Shown here in pieces: positions 24,732 through 35,023 of a stretch of DNA of 64,000 bases. The notes beneath the pieces are model-generated. The model saw nothing but the letters and a program-made list of their open reading frames with translations. It was not told the DNA's origin and searched no databases. Within the stretch, counting starts at the first letter, position 1. Each line of letters starts with the position of its first letter. Location: NCBI GenBank assembly GCA_002077065.1, contig NAJO01000084.1:1-64000 (forward strand), given 5' to 3'. The position numbers were made by a program, and so were the translations under genes. This stretch comes from Cryoendolithus antarcticus. Taxonomy: Eukaryota; Ascomycota; Dothideomycetes; Cladosporiales; Cladosporiaceae.

Positions 24732-25046
24732 ACGAGAGTCGTCGGTGTGATACGAATACAAATATCACTCCGCCTAATATTGACCCAACCTAGTATTTGC
24801 ACGAGGCGACCCACACTCGAGCTAAGACGCGGAGTACGTAAGCAGCCTGCAGCTCATAAAGTAAGTTTTCCGGAACAACGATATCACGTCTACTCGTATT
24901 GCAATATTCACGGTAGAAAATGTGACCGACCTCCAAAAGGCTGATCATAACGTGACTGGCACCCTCTCGAAGGGAATGACAATGTCTATGGTGATCTCAG
25001 ACTCGCAGTACCGGTATAGCTATGTTACAAGGTTTATGCACGACGT
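24732..25046. other. Convergent intergenic region
   Basis: 3' flank of the lysine monooxygenase facing the 3' end of a minus-strand coding segment. Nothing else seen. Confidence 0.4.
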
Positions 25047-25660
25047 TCAAAGCAATGTTGGCCCTGGGGAATTAGTAGACACATAAACACAAAAGCCGGA
25101 AGGGCTGTAAATTGAACTGTCTCTTTGAATTACGGGAAACATGGGCGTGGGGAGAAGGTACCTCGTGCTGCTACGGAGAGGCGCAAGACCGAACACGGCC
25201 ATATACGAAGGGTCATCGGTGACGTCCAGTGTGGACCATGGTGACTCGATGTGACTCAAATGGTAGCCTCGTACCTCAACAGCGCCTTCGTCCCATACTG
25301 CTGTTGGAACACCGTACAGCTGTAAGTTTTGGGTATGTGGGAGATCTGTTACAGTACGTACTCCTGCCCCTATAATAGTAAGAAGCTCATCCGCCTGCCC
25401 ACACGACAGAAACACAGCAACTCGGCCGAGTGTCCTACCGTCTGATTTGTGCGCTCAGCATTAAAGCCGGACGAGGGCCAAAGCCGAGAAGCACAGTCGC
25501 AGCAGATCTTCGATACTTTGCGTCGTAACACAACACCCAGGTCGCAGAGACACTTCGAACTCACAAAGTGAAGAGTCTACCAGGTGATGTCGCAGCGAAG
25601 TATCGTTGCGAACTTGGTCAATACTTCTGCGCTGGCTTTTGAGCACTGGCTCTCGATTTT
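25047..25660 (-). CDS. 3' exons of an unresolved minus-strand gene
   Basis: A coding-like segment (about 25660-25517, charged, ...QRRSIDQVRND...) can be joined in phase across a 63-nt intron (25516-25454, GTATCG...CTGAG) to an exon 25453-25047. That exon encodes ...DGRTLGRVAVFLSCGQADELLTI... and a Ser/Pro-rich C-terminus. Further protein-like frames at 25679-25933 and 25876-26079 may be earlier exons, but no splice chain fits them. The protein is not recognised. It may be a multi-exon gene with poor splice signals or a partly decayed one. Confidence 0.35.
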
Positions 25661-26342
25661 GTCATGCGCTTGCCTGATTCACCGTGCTCGGGCTGCATTG
25701 ACCTCGAACGTCGCAAAGACATGTGACGGCGTGAAGCACACTGCCACCATGCTAGCGGTAGCTCGCCAGCCGTGAGTACTCGTGAGGGGGTGAATAGTCG
25801 TAAGGAAGACACCTTGGAAGTGGCCTATACTGACACCCTCTATTTCATGGTTATAGGTGGTATTGCTGTCAGTAATTAGAGAGTGACACTTTTGTACACA
25901 GAGGGCTCCAGACCCTTGCAGGCCGCGAGACATTGAACGGGCAACTCAACTTCGACTGGTTCTGAGAGGCCTGAGAGATGGACATTCAGCAATAAACAAA
26001 AACTCTCGAGACCCCTACTCGTAAGCAAGATAAACCCGAGATCATAGGGCTGAAGGTCCTCAGTGTAGTGATAGGCCATTACTGTGGTCTAATTCCACGT
26101 TAAGTGGGTTCTGATCACGACGTCTAGGTAATTCGTCGAGCTAATTCCAACACAGCCGCTGTTTCTGTACGTTGTTACGTGTATTTCGCCACCTCAGTAT
26201 ACATCGAAACCATCGTTGCCTCTAGAGATGGACATCATGCTAAGATGGAGCAACTCACTATAGTCCAACGTAGGGTCTGATCAAGCTGTCGTCTGCGTGT
26301 CAGCTTGCTGTGTTCAATTTAATCCACTCATAACATCCTTAC

Positions 26343-27230
26343 TCACGCGGTTTCTTTGACCTCAAGCTCTGCGCACTGATAAGGCGGTGGTGTATTCTGG
26401 TACGGGACAACCTGAGCTGATATTCTAGATGCTCTTCGCCGATGGAAGAGGTATAGAAGTCCCGCTGCTATCCCAACTATCGTAATTCCTCCGATGCAGC
26501 TGCCGGCTATGACACCGCCGGATGAATTTGAAGAGGCATGCGAAGTGGACATTATCGTCTCAGCTTGTCCGAAGCCCCTTGTAGTGCTTGCTGCTGGTCG
26601 TCCCAATGTCGGGGTTGCTCGAGCCGAGGTCTTCGAGGTTTGCGGATCCAATTGGAGCGAGTGCAGAACAGCATCCGAGAGGTTAGCCCCTGGCAGTATA
26701 ACAGAGACGGCGTCTTTAGCAAGTCTCATCTGGGCCACAAGCGGGCTCTCTTCGACGGCGTTGACTACACCAAGCATTGCGTGCCCAATGCAGCTTCCTG
26801 GGGCACCGCAGTAGAAAAACACCGGACCGGTGTCGTTGATGGTCAGATTCCATGTGGGCTGTTGCTCAGTCGTTGTGTTTTCTGTGATTACGCCGCTGTA
26901 GAATCCAGGATGGCCTGGGAATATATATTCGAAAGGAACACAGGGGTAGCCAAAAGCGGCACGAATGACTGAGTGGTCACCTGGCCAGAATGAAAACGAG
27001 ATAACGTCACCGGGGTGAGCGTTTATGCTGTTCGGGCTGAAGGCATGGGAAAGGTTACCAACCGTGACTTGATGGACGGTGATCTCGTTGCGTGTGTAAC
27101 TTCCATCAGTCTGATTGTCGATACGAATTTCTGGATCATCTTCTCGAGCGTACACGGCGCTACCGCAAGGGAACCAGGGGAGCATGGCGAGCATCGTCAG
27201 GCCTTGTTGTCTCATGTACATCGCGTGCAA
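26343..27230 (-). CDS. Cupredoxin-domain extracellular/membrane protein
   Basis: This 295-aa protein belongs to the fungal extracellular serine-rich/cupredoxin group. A hydrophobic signal peptide spans about residues 8-28; ATG choices at residues 1, 4 and 7 are equivalent. The cupredoxin domain follows, with N-terminal strand ...HQVTVGN..., then SFSFWPGDHSVIRAAFGYPC (candidate copper ligand His) and near residue 150 FYCGAPGSCIGHAMLG, where Cys/His/Met match the C-terminal copper-binding loop. A Ser/Thr-rich stalk leads to a membrane helix (...GGITIVGIAAGLLYLF...) and a short basic, Pro-rich cytoplasmic tail. It is probably exposed at the cell surface or wall. The family is often induced during host contact or development (family knowledge). 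Single exon. Confidence 0.85.
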   Translation of the reverse strand: MHAMYMRQQGLTMLAMLPWFPCGSAVYAREDDPEIRIDNQTDGSYTRNEITVHQVTVGNLSHAFSPNSINAHPGDVISFSFWPGDHSVIRAAFGYPCVPFEYIFPGHPGFYSGVITENTTTEQQPTWNLTINDTGPVFFYCGAPGSCIGHAMLGVVNAVEESPLVAQMRLAKDAVSVILPGANLSDAVLHSLQLDPQTSKTSARATPTLGRPAASTTRGFGQAETIMSTSHASSNSSGGVIAGSCIGGITIVGIAAGLLYLFHRRRASRISAQVVPYQNTPPPYQCAELEVKETA

Positions 27231-27612
27231 CTGGACGCACGCCTAGGAAATGGACAGGTTCTATAATAGAAATCCAGATCTGCTATTATTCGTACTAGCT
27301 CAGTCGCCGGTGCCTATCCGCCCTCGCGACACTGGACACTGTTTCCCCTGTCTCGGACTATCTTTTCTGGTACCATCGTGAGCTACGTCCCATTATATCG
27401 GCCGACAGACTTGTGAAATGTACCTCCGACGTCGCGTAGCAAAGCCTGCGATCTTGTAGTGTCTTGCGATGGTCCCTGGAGGTTCGGATCCGATTTTCAA
27501 GGATATCTTGATGCGGGATCTCTGTGATATGACCGAAGCGGCACGAGACGAGCTGCGATAAAATAACGGAGCAATGTCTATGAGACGTGTGCGCAGGCCT
27601 ACTTCATCATAA

Positions 27613-28229
27613 CTATCTCGGGATTGGACGCATCATGCATGTGTCTAGTACGTCTCTTAAATGCGGAGCGTGCGAGACTGCGCGGAGAACCCCTGAAGAC
27701 TCATGGAGCGCTTTTATCAAGACATAAGGACTCTGGTGCGATGAAGCTATCTGTGCGATCGGAGTTTCGGATATACGGCTAGAGTTCTCCGCCATCGTTC
27801 TATGCCGCGGGTAAGGCGGCTTTAGAAAGGCGTCTCCTTTGGTCCGTGTGCTTGCTCGAGGACCATTGAACACATACGGCACAGCTGTACTGCGAGGAAC
27901 TGTAAACACGTGCTGTCACTAGAGCTAGGCACTACAGGTACTGGGACCAATCCACTCTGACAGCTCCTACTTTTCCTACGGTCCTCTTTCGCCCTTCGCT
28001 CCTTTCCCTTCGCCTCGTTATGAGCATTAGCGGGAGCATAAGGTTTCATTGCTGGACAACTCTTACGCTCTGGGTTGCTTTGCAGAAGAATCGACCCGGA
28101 GTCTTTGAGTCCCGTTCGTAGATGTTTCTCGTCTTGACAAGGGTCTTCAGTCTCTGTCAAGTTAGAGTGTTTGGTCGCATTTTGGCAGTCTTTCAACTCG
28201 CCTGTGAACGAAAGGCATACAATCTGCAC
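27613..28229 (-). CDS. Possible two-exon basic protein, unknown
   Basis: Exon 1 is 28229-27956 and exon 2 is 27899-27613. A 56-nt intron with a weak donor (GTGGAT) and a good acceptor (TTTACAG) joins them in phase 1 to give 186 aa. The first exon ends in a strongly basic stretch (KGKERRAKEDRRKSRS) that could be a nuclear localisation signal or the start of a basic DNA-binding region, but the heptad pattern of a bZIP is not seen. The second exon is Pro/Ser/His-rich. No family recognised. Confidence 0.3.
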
Positions 28230-29921
28230 CCCGTACAGGTGGTGAACTCATTCGCAAGGCCGAGTGTCCCAGTGAGCGTATCTGTATGCATTTGAGGGGA
28301 TGCCAGCTGGAGTGGCGTAAACGAATTCTGCTACTGAGACAGCCTCTATAACATGATCGCGTGTCATTGTCATCGTCCACGCGACTATATCGTAGATTGA
28401 CGGGACTTGAGGTGTCATCATTCTCGTCGTCGTGTTATGTTAGTAACGAGCCGTCGGCTTCATTGAATATGTCAATGAATTGCTAGTCCTTATCCTCTGA
28501 GCTCCATATTGACTACCTCTCGGGTCGAAAGCGCCTTATAGTGTTCTTTGAGATGCTTTGGCGAGATTAGCCACGGCGTTGATGGCACCGGAGGCTCTCG
28601 CATATTTGTTTCATCAGGCAACGAGGAAGATCCGGAACGGTTACATCTTCCCTAGCTCCATACAAACCCCCGTGTATCTCGCTCTTATATTCCTGCTTGA
28701 GCAGAAGCCTCCAGAAACGTCTAAATCATCGACTCGGTTGCACTGCTAGCTCCGGAACGGAGGCAGCAACTTCCCATGTAACATTCCACTGCGTAGTATC
28801 TTAATGTTTGTCCAAATATATACATTAGTATTAGTAATAGTAAAACCGTAGTACGACACCACCGGCGTGACGAGTGACTCTTGAACTATGACTCGTCCCG
28901 CTGTACGAGGTATAAGTGACAACGATGAGTAGATAGGGCTCGAAGTATGCGCCCTCCCCTCCAATATTCTAGATTCTGTCCACCAGCCCTTATTGTACGT
29001 GACAAACCCATCGACGCCTTGTGACCTGAGTGAGGACGAGCAAAGACAATAAGAGCGCAGACGTGCTTCTGTCCAGTATTATTCCGTATACAGCATATAC
29101 GATGACAAGTATTGTCCTGACGAGAAATAACTCAATTCTTTTCAGTATCGAGCCTGCATGTTCGTACGTAGTAGATCGGAGACAAATAATAATGTCGACA
29201 GCCAAAACGCCTGAAAGTATCATAAGGAGGCCGGTAATACATTTCCATAGCGCCCAAAGGACTATAGTATCGTAGGTCAAGTGTAGGATTAGCAATCTCA
29301 AATCCTTCATTCCGGTGGTACAAGGGATGTTGAGGACCCCGTAGAGAATCGTTGATGGGTATCGACGCTCTGCAGTATACGTGTAGATCAAACTTGTTAG
29401 CACCTGAAGCCTTCTGAACCACCAAGTCCTAGTATACTACTGTCTATATCATGGCTTAAGCCTTTTACGTGAATCAGCCCTGACGGAAGTATGTAACGTA
29501 TGTCCATGCGGTCTTAAATCTAAGTAAGTTACTGCTTAGTGTTGTCCTACACACATGACGAGGACAGCTTGGGTCCCATATTCTCCAATTCTGTTGCTAT
29601 AGACGTAAGCGGCGCTATGATGCAGGAGAAGTAGCCCATGTCACCAACAACACGCTAGGTCATCGTCACGCCGATCTCCCGAGTGAAAACACCGAATTTT
29701 TAGCGATATGGTGGGTCTGCAATTGCTGGAGAAGCTCACACTTGTAGTCCGTGGCAACCCGCAAGGCTAACGCGTGGCTCTATAGACACAGGGCCTCGAA
29801 CGACTGCCGTGCGGCCAGATCAAGTACGCAACTGTCAGGTCAACCGGTTTGAAGTGCCGATGCTCAAGTCCGATGATCGTGGAAGACCAGGGAAGCACAA
29901 GGGGAGTACTATTGATAACGT
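28230..29921. other. No confident gene
   Basis: Overlapping open frames on both strands around 28.9-29.4 kb lack motifs. Nothing could be supported. Confidence 0.4.
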
Positions 29922-30961
29922 TCATCCATAGCTACAGTCGGCTATCAGCGCATCCCCTATCCGCCGTACTCGGAGCATTTTGTCTCCGAAATAGCCTACA
30001 GGCTTCGCAGCACGATGGCCAAAGCAAAACCGACTAGACTCTGGTCGCACTAGATGCATACCAATGTCGCCAAGGCATCTAGATAGCGCCTTGACGCTAC
30101 AGCTAGGTTTCGGCATAATCTTCGGTATCGCGCTTTTGGTAACGGCTTTGATGGATTCGGCGCTGATCAATTGGAAAGTCATACATCGAGCTTTGTGTAC
30201 AGAGCCTGCATAATCGTCCATCTCACTCTCGTCTATCTTGGATGCGGCCATCTTATTACGGTGATATGTCTCTAGAATATGGCCTCTGGATTATGGTATG
30301 GAGGTGGATGTATCAGCTTGATCTGCTCTTAAGTATCTGTCTATATTCGAGGTACGTCTCGCTGACCGTCTCTAAAACTCCTCGCTCGTCACGAATGACG
30401 TCATCAGTTTTGAAAAACCTTTCATGCAGAGCCTCCGGCTGCACCTTGTAGCCACATTACGGTTCAGGACTGTTAGTGTCGCTTTCCATGATGTACGGCT
30501 TGGGCTACTGAGGCTTCCCCAATAGTCTGCCATGTGATAGGGCTGTTCAACAGTATGCCATGTGCTTTGACCAGACGCAAAGATGCTAGGAGATCGTCAT
30601 CAGTATCGTTCGATGGTTGGTCATTATCTGTAGCGAAAACCATAGATATAATCAACCGTACCTAGATACTACCGCGGGTGAGCAAGCAGAGTATGGTGAC
30701 ATGTTCTGCACTACACTAAGAAAACTTCGCAGGAAGGGATGTGACCCGTCTATAGTTCGGTTTACCAAGAAGGCTGGTGCGCTGGCTGTACAAGCTTGAG
30801 CTTACGGCGTTATCCGAGCTCTGCCCGCCGCACTGCAAAATAATCATGGTCTGAAGGGCCATCCAATCGACGTCGGACTCGCCTATTATATAGTCGCGCG
30901 TGGATATTACGCCTCTTCGGTGCCGACCAGCAACCCATCCCGACACAACTCCTTCGGACAT
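29922..30961 (-). CDS. Multi-exon protein of unknown function, divergent from MFS gene
   Basis: Four protein-like segments chain in phase: 30961-30806, 30661-30497, 30444-30356 and 30285-29922. The introns are about 144 nt (GTAAGC...TATCTAG), 52 nt (GTACAT..., with a perfect CACTAAC branch site) and 70 nt (GTACCT...AATCCAG). The product is about 257 aa: mostly helical and acidic in the middle (...DDVIRDERGVLETVSET...), with a Lys/Ser/Pro stretch near the C-terminus and no signal peptide or membrane helix. A longer open frame extends upstream of the ATG, so a leader exon is possible. The start lies 166 bp from the MFS start on the other strand, suggesting a shared promoter. Family not recognised; the last two introns are better supported than the first. 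Confidence 0.45.
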
Positions 30962-31126
30962 AAAGTATGACTCCACAGACGGCGGCGGTGGCGTCACGGC
31001 CGATGGGTATCCACCACGCCATGCTAGTTCCGAACCTGTTCTACATCCCGTGGCCCATCAGGGTATAAGGCATGCAAAAAATTCCGGCATGTGTTTGTCT
31101 CGGCTTCCCACCCTTCACACGCTGTA

Positions 31127-32810
31127 ATGCCGCCTAAGATGACAAATCGATGCCTTGGATTATGTCTGGCAGCAACAGCATTCATTACGGTGCGTTAGAC
31201 CTTCCGCGATAAACGTCACCTAAGATCTCATAAATTTAGGAATGGATCAACGCTAGTTTCAGCTTCCTGATACCAGAGATCACAAGGGAATTCCCCTCTG
31301 GATCAGTTTCGGAACTGTGGCCCGCAAGCGTCTTCTCTCTTGTCAGTTGCGCAACAACTATCGGCTGGTCTCGCGTGGTACAACTCTATGGTCCGAAGCG
31401 AATATACGCCGGATCTCTTCTTTGGCTGGCTATCTGGTGCATGGTCGCAGGGCTCTCACGATCACTTAGCTTGTTCTGTATATCGAGGGGAATGCAAGGC
31501 CTCGCCGTTGGGGCACTTATACCCGCCCAGTATGCCATGATGAGCGACATTTCTTTGGCCGACCCTACGACGCATAAGAGTCTTCTCTCCTGGGCAAGTG
31601 CGCTGTCTCCACTGGGATTCCTAGTCGGCAATCTAGTTGCGGCCTCTTCACCAATGTATATTACATGGCGTTGGTATTTTTGGATACTAAGCCTAATCGC
31701 GGTTTTGAATCTGGTCGTCATGGCGGTCGCTACCTCGTGGCAAGCAGATGTACACGGCACTCCATCGATGCTGAGTAGTAATTGGCCAGGCTCATTCCTG
31801 CTTACTGCGACCATGCTCGTAACTGGGTACATCCTCGCGATATGTCCGTACCATGACGCAGCATCACTTGATATACTGTTGCCGACTGGCATCGGGATTC
31901 TCCTGCTCATTGCTACCACTATCCATGAGTGCTTCTACACTAAGAGCCCACTACTACCAAGACTGCTATTTCAGAGTCTGGATCTTAACCTCACTATGAC
32001 GTGTTGCGTACTCAAATATCTCAGTGGAGGCATCGTATCGTTCTATCTCGTGTTTTTGTAAGGTCTAATCTGCAATCGAAAAGCCCTAGCGTTGACTGAC
32101 GGTGTAATAGTTGTCGCGACACTGCCGGCATAAGTCGTCTGCAGGCAGCCATCCTATGGATACCTGCTTGCCTGGTAGGATTCTGCCTCGCGAAAGTGGT
32201 AGGTTGGGCTTCGCAAAAGCCCAGACCATGCTTATTGGGATCTCTTTCTGGGCTGTCTGACGCTGGCTGGATACTGTCGCCCCTGCTTCTTGCTACAGCT
32301 CCCCGGCAGATGCCCACATACGTTCCACATGTCATTGCGTCTACAGTTTTGGGTACTTGCGGTTACGACATCCTCTTCTCCCGTTCTACCATCCTACTGA
32401 CTGAATCACATCTCGCCAGTCATCACGGTCTCATCGGCAGTCTTTCAAGCATGTTTGTGGAGATAGGAACAGCCTTAGGACTGGCCGGAGCCAACATTGT
32501 TCAAGAGCGATTCGACCATGGAACAGATCCAACCTCATATTTGGCTCCATTTTGGCTCTCGGTTGCCTGTGCTACGTGCGGGATGCTGTTGTCGACGTTC
32601 AATCTTTTGCTCCGGCAGTATCGTCGGCGCGTGAAGTTGAATGCCGGTCCAGTTTGCTTGCGAAAACTGCAGCACGACGAGATCTCTGTCCAGTCACTAG
32701 AAAGTCCACGCGATGTGTACATCCGCCAAGATGGAGGCATTTCAATGTCAACATCGAAAGCCTTCGACGGACAAAGCGACCTGCCGCGTTCGCAGTGGGA
32801 GCGAACGTGA
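31127..32810 (+). CDS. MFS transporter, DHA2-like drug/H+ antiporter
   Basis: A plasma-membrane major facilitator protein, probably exporting a small organic compound with proton exchange (family inference; substrate unknown). Exons are 31127-31189, 31240-32057 and 32111-32810. The introns are 50 nt (GTGCGT...ATTTAG) and 53 nt (GTAAGG..., branch TTGACTGAC, TAG) and give 526 aa, full length for a DHA2 member. Visible signatures are PEITREFPSGSVSELWPASV in the first extracellular segment, LYGPKR of the loop 2-3 motif, and RGMQGLAVGALIPAQ of TM4, followed by many hydrophobic helices (14 expected). The usual Asp of motif A appears to be Gln here. The tail is hydrophilic. Divergent from the unknown gene on the left. 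Confidence 0.85.
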
Positions 32811-34240
32811 GGACTCGCACTACCTGGTCTGACTTGTCCCTCAGCCTATTTGATCGACCACAACCGAGATGAGTCGGTCCGTGGGAATGGGCTCGCTGTC
32901 AGTACGCAACAATACTGCTGCTGGTGTTCGTCCGGTAAATGAGTATATTGAAGCGAGACGCTTGTTACCTAGACAATTGCCTGTGACCTATGCAGAGTCT
33001 GACAAGATATCTCGAACGCGTAGTGCTATAGCCAAATCGATATCCCATACCTATCGTACAATGTTGCTTTGGTCACTGCACCTCAGGTCTGTGAGTGGCC
33101 AAATGATACAGTGTCTGAGTCGGACGCATGCGACCGTAGGTATGTCTATCTCAAGCGACGCCAAATGATACAGTGTCTGAATCGGACGCATGCGACCGTA
33201 GGTATTTCTATCTCAAGCGACGCGTTACGGGTCTAATTATGTTAGTAAAATGACAGTAGGACACGCCCGGATTGGTCAAGTCCTACCATATGATCTTCGC
33301 ACTGAAAGGATCCCCTCGCTACAATGACACTGTTCATCTGCGGCGCTCCGCACTCTGGCGGTGGTGCTGCATGAGCAGACTTTTGCGGTATACACAAGTC
33401 TCGAGTCGTTTTATAAAGTGCCATGACCGATTGAAAGCCGTGCCGCCGAGGTTCAGATATAGTCTAGGACTGCATATACTTCCAATCTTCCTCCACTTCG
33501 ATAAAGCTGTTTCTAGATCATCACCGAAAAGCTAGATCCCATTCACCTAACTCCTCGCTCCATGAAAGCAGCTCGTCGGGCCAGGTACTGATACCCGTGA
33601 CATGCTGTCTCCGTATGAGCTCAGCATGCCATTCTCTAGCATTGACGCATAAATTAGCCATCTTCGCCGCAACGACGTATCGTCTCTAGCCACATTTGCG
33701 TGTATCGTCCTCAGATTTCTGCTAATGAATATCGAGCTGCTAGATCGCGCTGGAGCGCTTCACGTCGAAGCTGGGTAGCCATCGTGACTAGAGTGAGGAG
33801 CGGGGCCTCTTCGCGCTGGATAGATGCGCTCAAGTCTATGACTGCGTAAGTGCAGGGGCATATGTCACGGTGAAAGTACGGTTTGAATGTGGCCGAGTTA
33901 CCGAGGCTATTATCTAATACAATGTAATCTACCCGCGTCAACAAATTCTCTTACAGGATAGCGTTTAGTACTGCTTACCATTTTGCAATCCAACGCTCGC
34001 AGCTGTTTGCTCAACTTGCAGCACACGCATGCGCCCTAGCGTGTATCGTAAGTACTTGCAACTCGAAGCGCGGACTGTTTGACCTTTGTCAGTGCATAAT
34101 TGTTGCGCTACGCATAGGGTAGTGATCCAGATACGGTGGGTATACTCACCGGAGAATCGCCCTATGCACGGACTTCTGCAACGACCACCAGAATTATCGA
34201 TGTTAGTTGTACACCCCGGCCATGCTCATACAATAACAAA
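32811..34240. other. Intergenic, with a tandem duplication
   Basis: Apart from the 62-bp duplication at 33098-33221 I see no gene. Short overlapping frames only. Confidence 0.45.
33098..33221. repeat. Exact-length tandem duplication, 62-bp unit x2
   Basis: Two adjacent 62-bp units share all but two positions (G/A and G/T). The unit contains GCATGC and CGACCGTAGG. Both mismatches are G versus A or T, so the duplication is young. It is not in a recognised gene. Confidence 0.95.
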
Positions 34241-34700
34241 GTAACGTCCATCCCTGCGTCGCGAGACACCCTATGTAACGAGACACTTTCACTCGCTTGA
34301 TCTCTCAACCTCTTTCTCGCAAAGCTGTCCATATGCCACCCATCTATTGCGGTTCCGACTCTATTCCCCCACAAGGCCAAGGATGCGCGACAGGACTGTT
34401 TGTAGTGCTGCTGTTGCTGTCAAGCGATTCGTCCGCGCCGACTCTTTCCGCCCTGACTCTTCGCCCTACCTGAGGACGGGCAGGCGCGCAGGTGAGGTCG
34501 AAAGTAGGTTCGTTAGGTCCGTTGCGGCTGTCGGAACAGCATTTTCATATATGCGTGAAGGCTGTAGCAACAAGCAACTGGCGCTGAGCCGTTTAACGCG
34601 TCTGAAGGGGCTGTTGGAGGGGTAGGCTCCGGCTTGGTCGGCTGCGGCCGTTGCTAAGAGAGGCCGATGTCGCTCAGTCGCTCGTGTCTGATTGAGTCGA
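34241..34700 (+). repeat. Long terminal inverted repeat, left arm
   Basis: Starts GTAACGTCCATCC at 34241 and continues GCGTCGCGAGACACCC. About 45 of the first 46 bases match the inverted right arm ending at 39691. Homology resumes in patches further in: around 34490-34527 about 36 of 38 bases match 39405-39442 inverted, and 34635-34695 matches 39236-39300 inverted. A TA dinucleotide at the outer edge could be a target-site duplication. Confidence 0.85.
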
Positions 34701-35023
34701 TGCCACAGCAACGCTGTGCACCTCGTGATATTGGCGCTCTTCCATCAGATAGCACTCGGCGAAGTATTCATGAATGCTTTCGGCTCTGTCGCTCATAAAA
34801 CATAATGTCTTTGATTATACAGTATTTTTATCATGTTAGAGCATGCTGTGCTTTTGAAGAGAATTACGGAGCATCAGTTAATGAATCGTGGTGGCGCTGT
34901 CGCTGGCAAAGCTGTCTCACTCAAGTCTGAACAACTTCGCACAGGCTGTAAAGTGGATGTTCTTTCACCTAGGTTACAATTTGGCAATGATCGTAGACAT
35001 CAATACAAAGATGTACGTATAAC

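Noticed and set aside
31386..31919. 177-codon minus-strand frame
   Set aside because: Antisense to the MFS transporter exon; no independent support.
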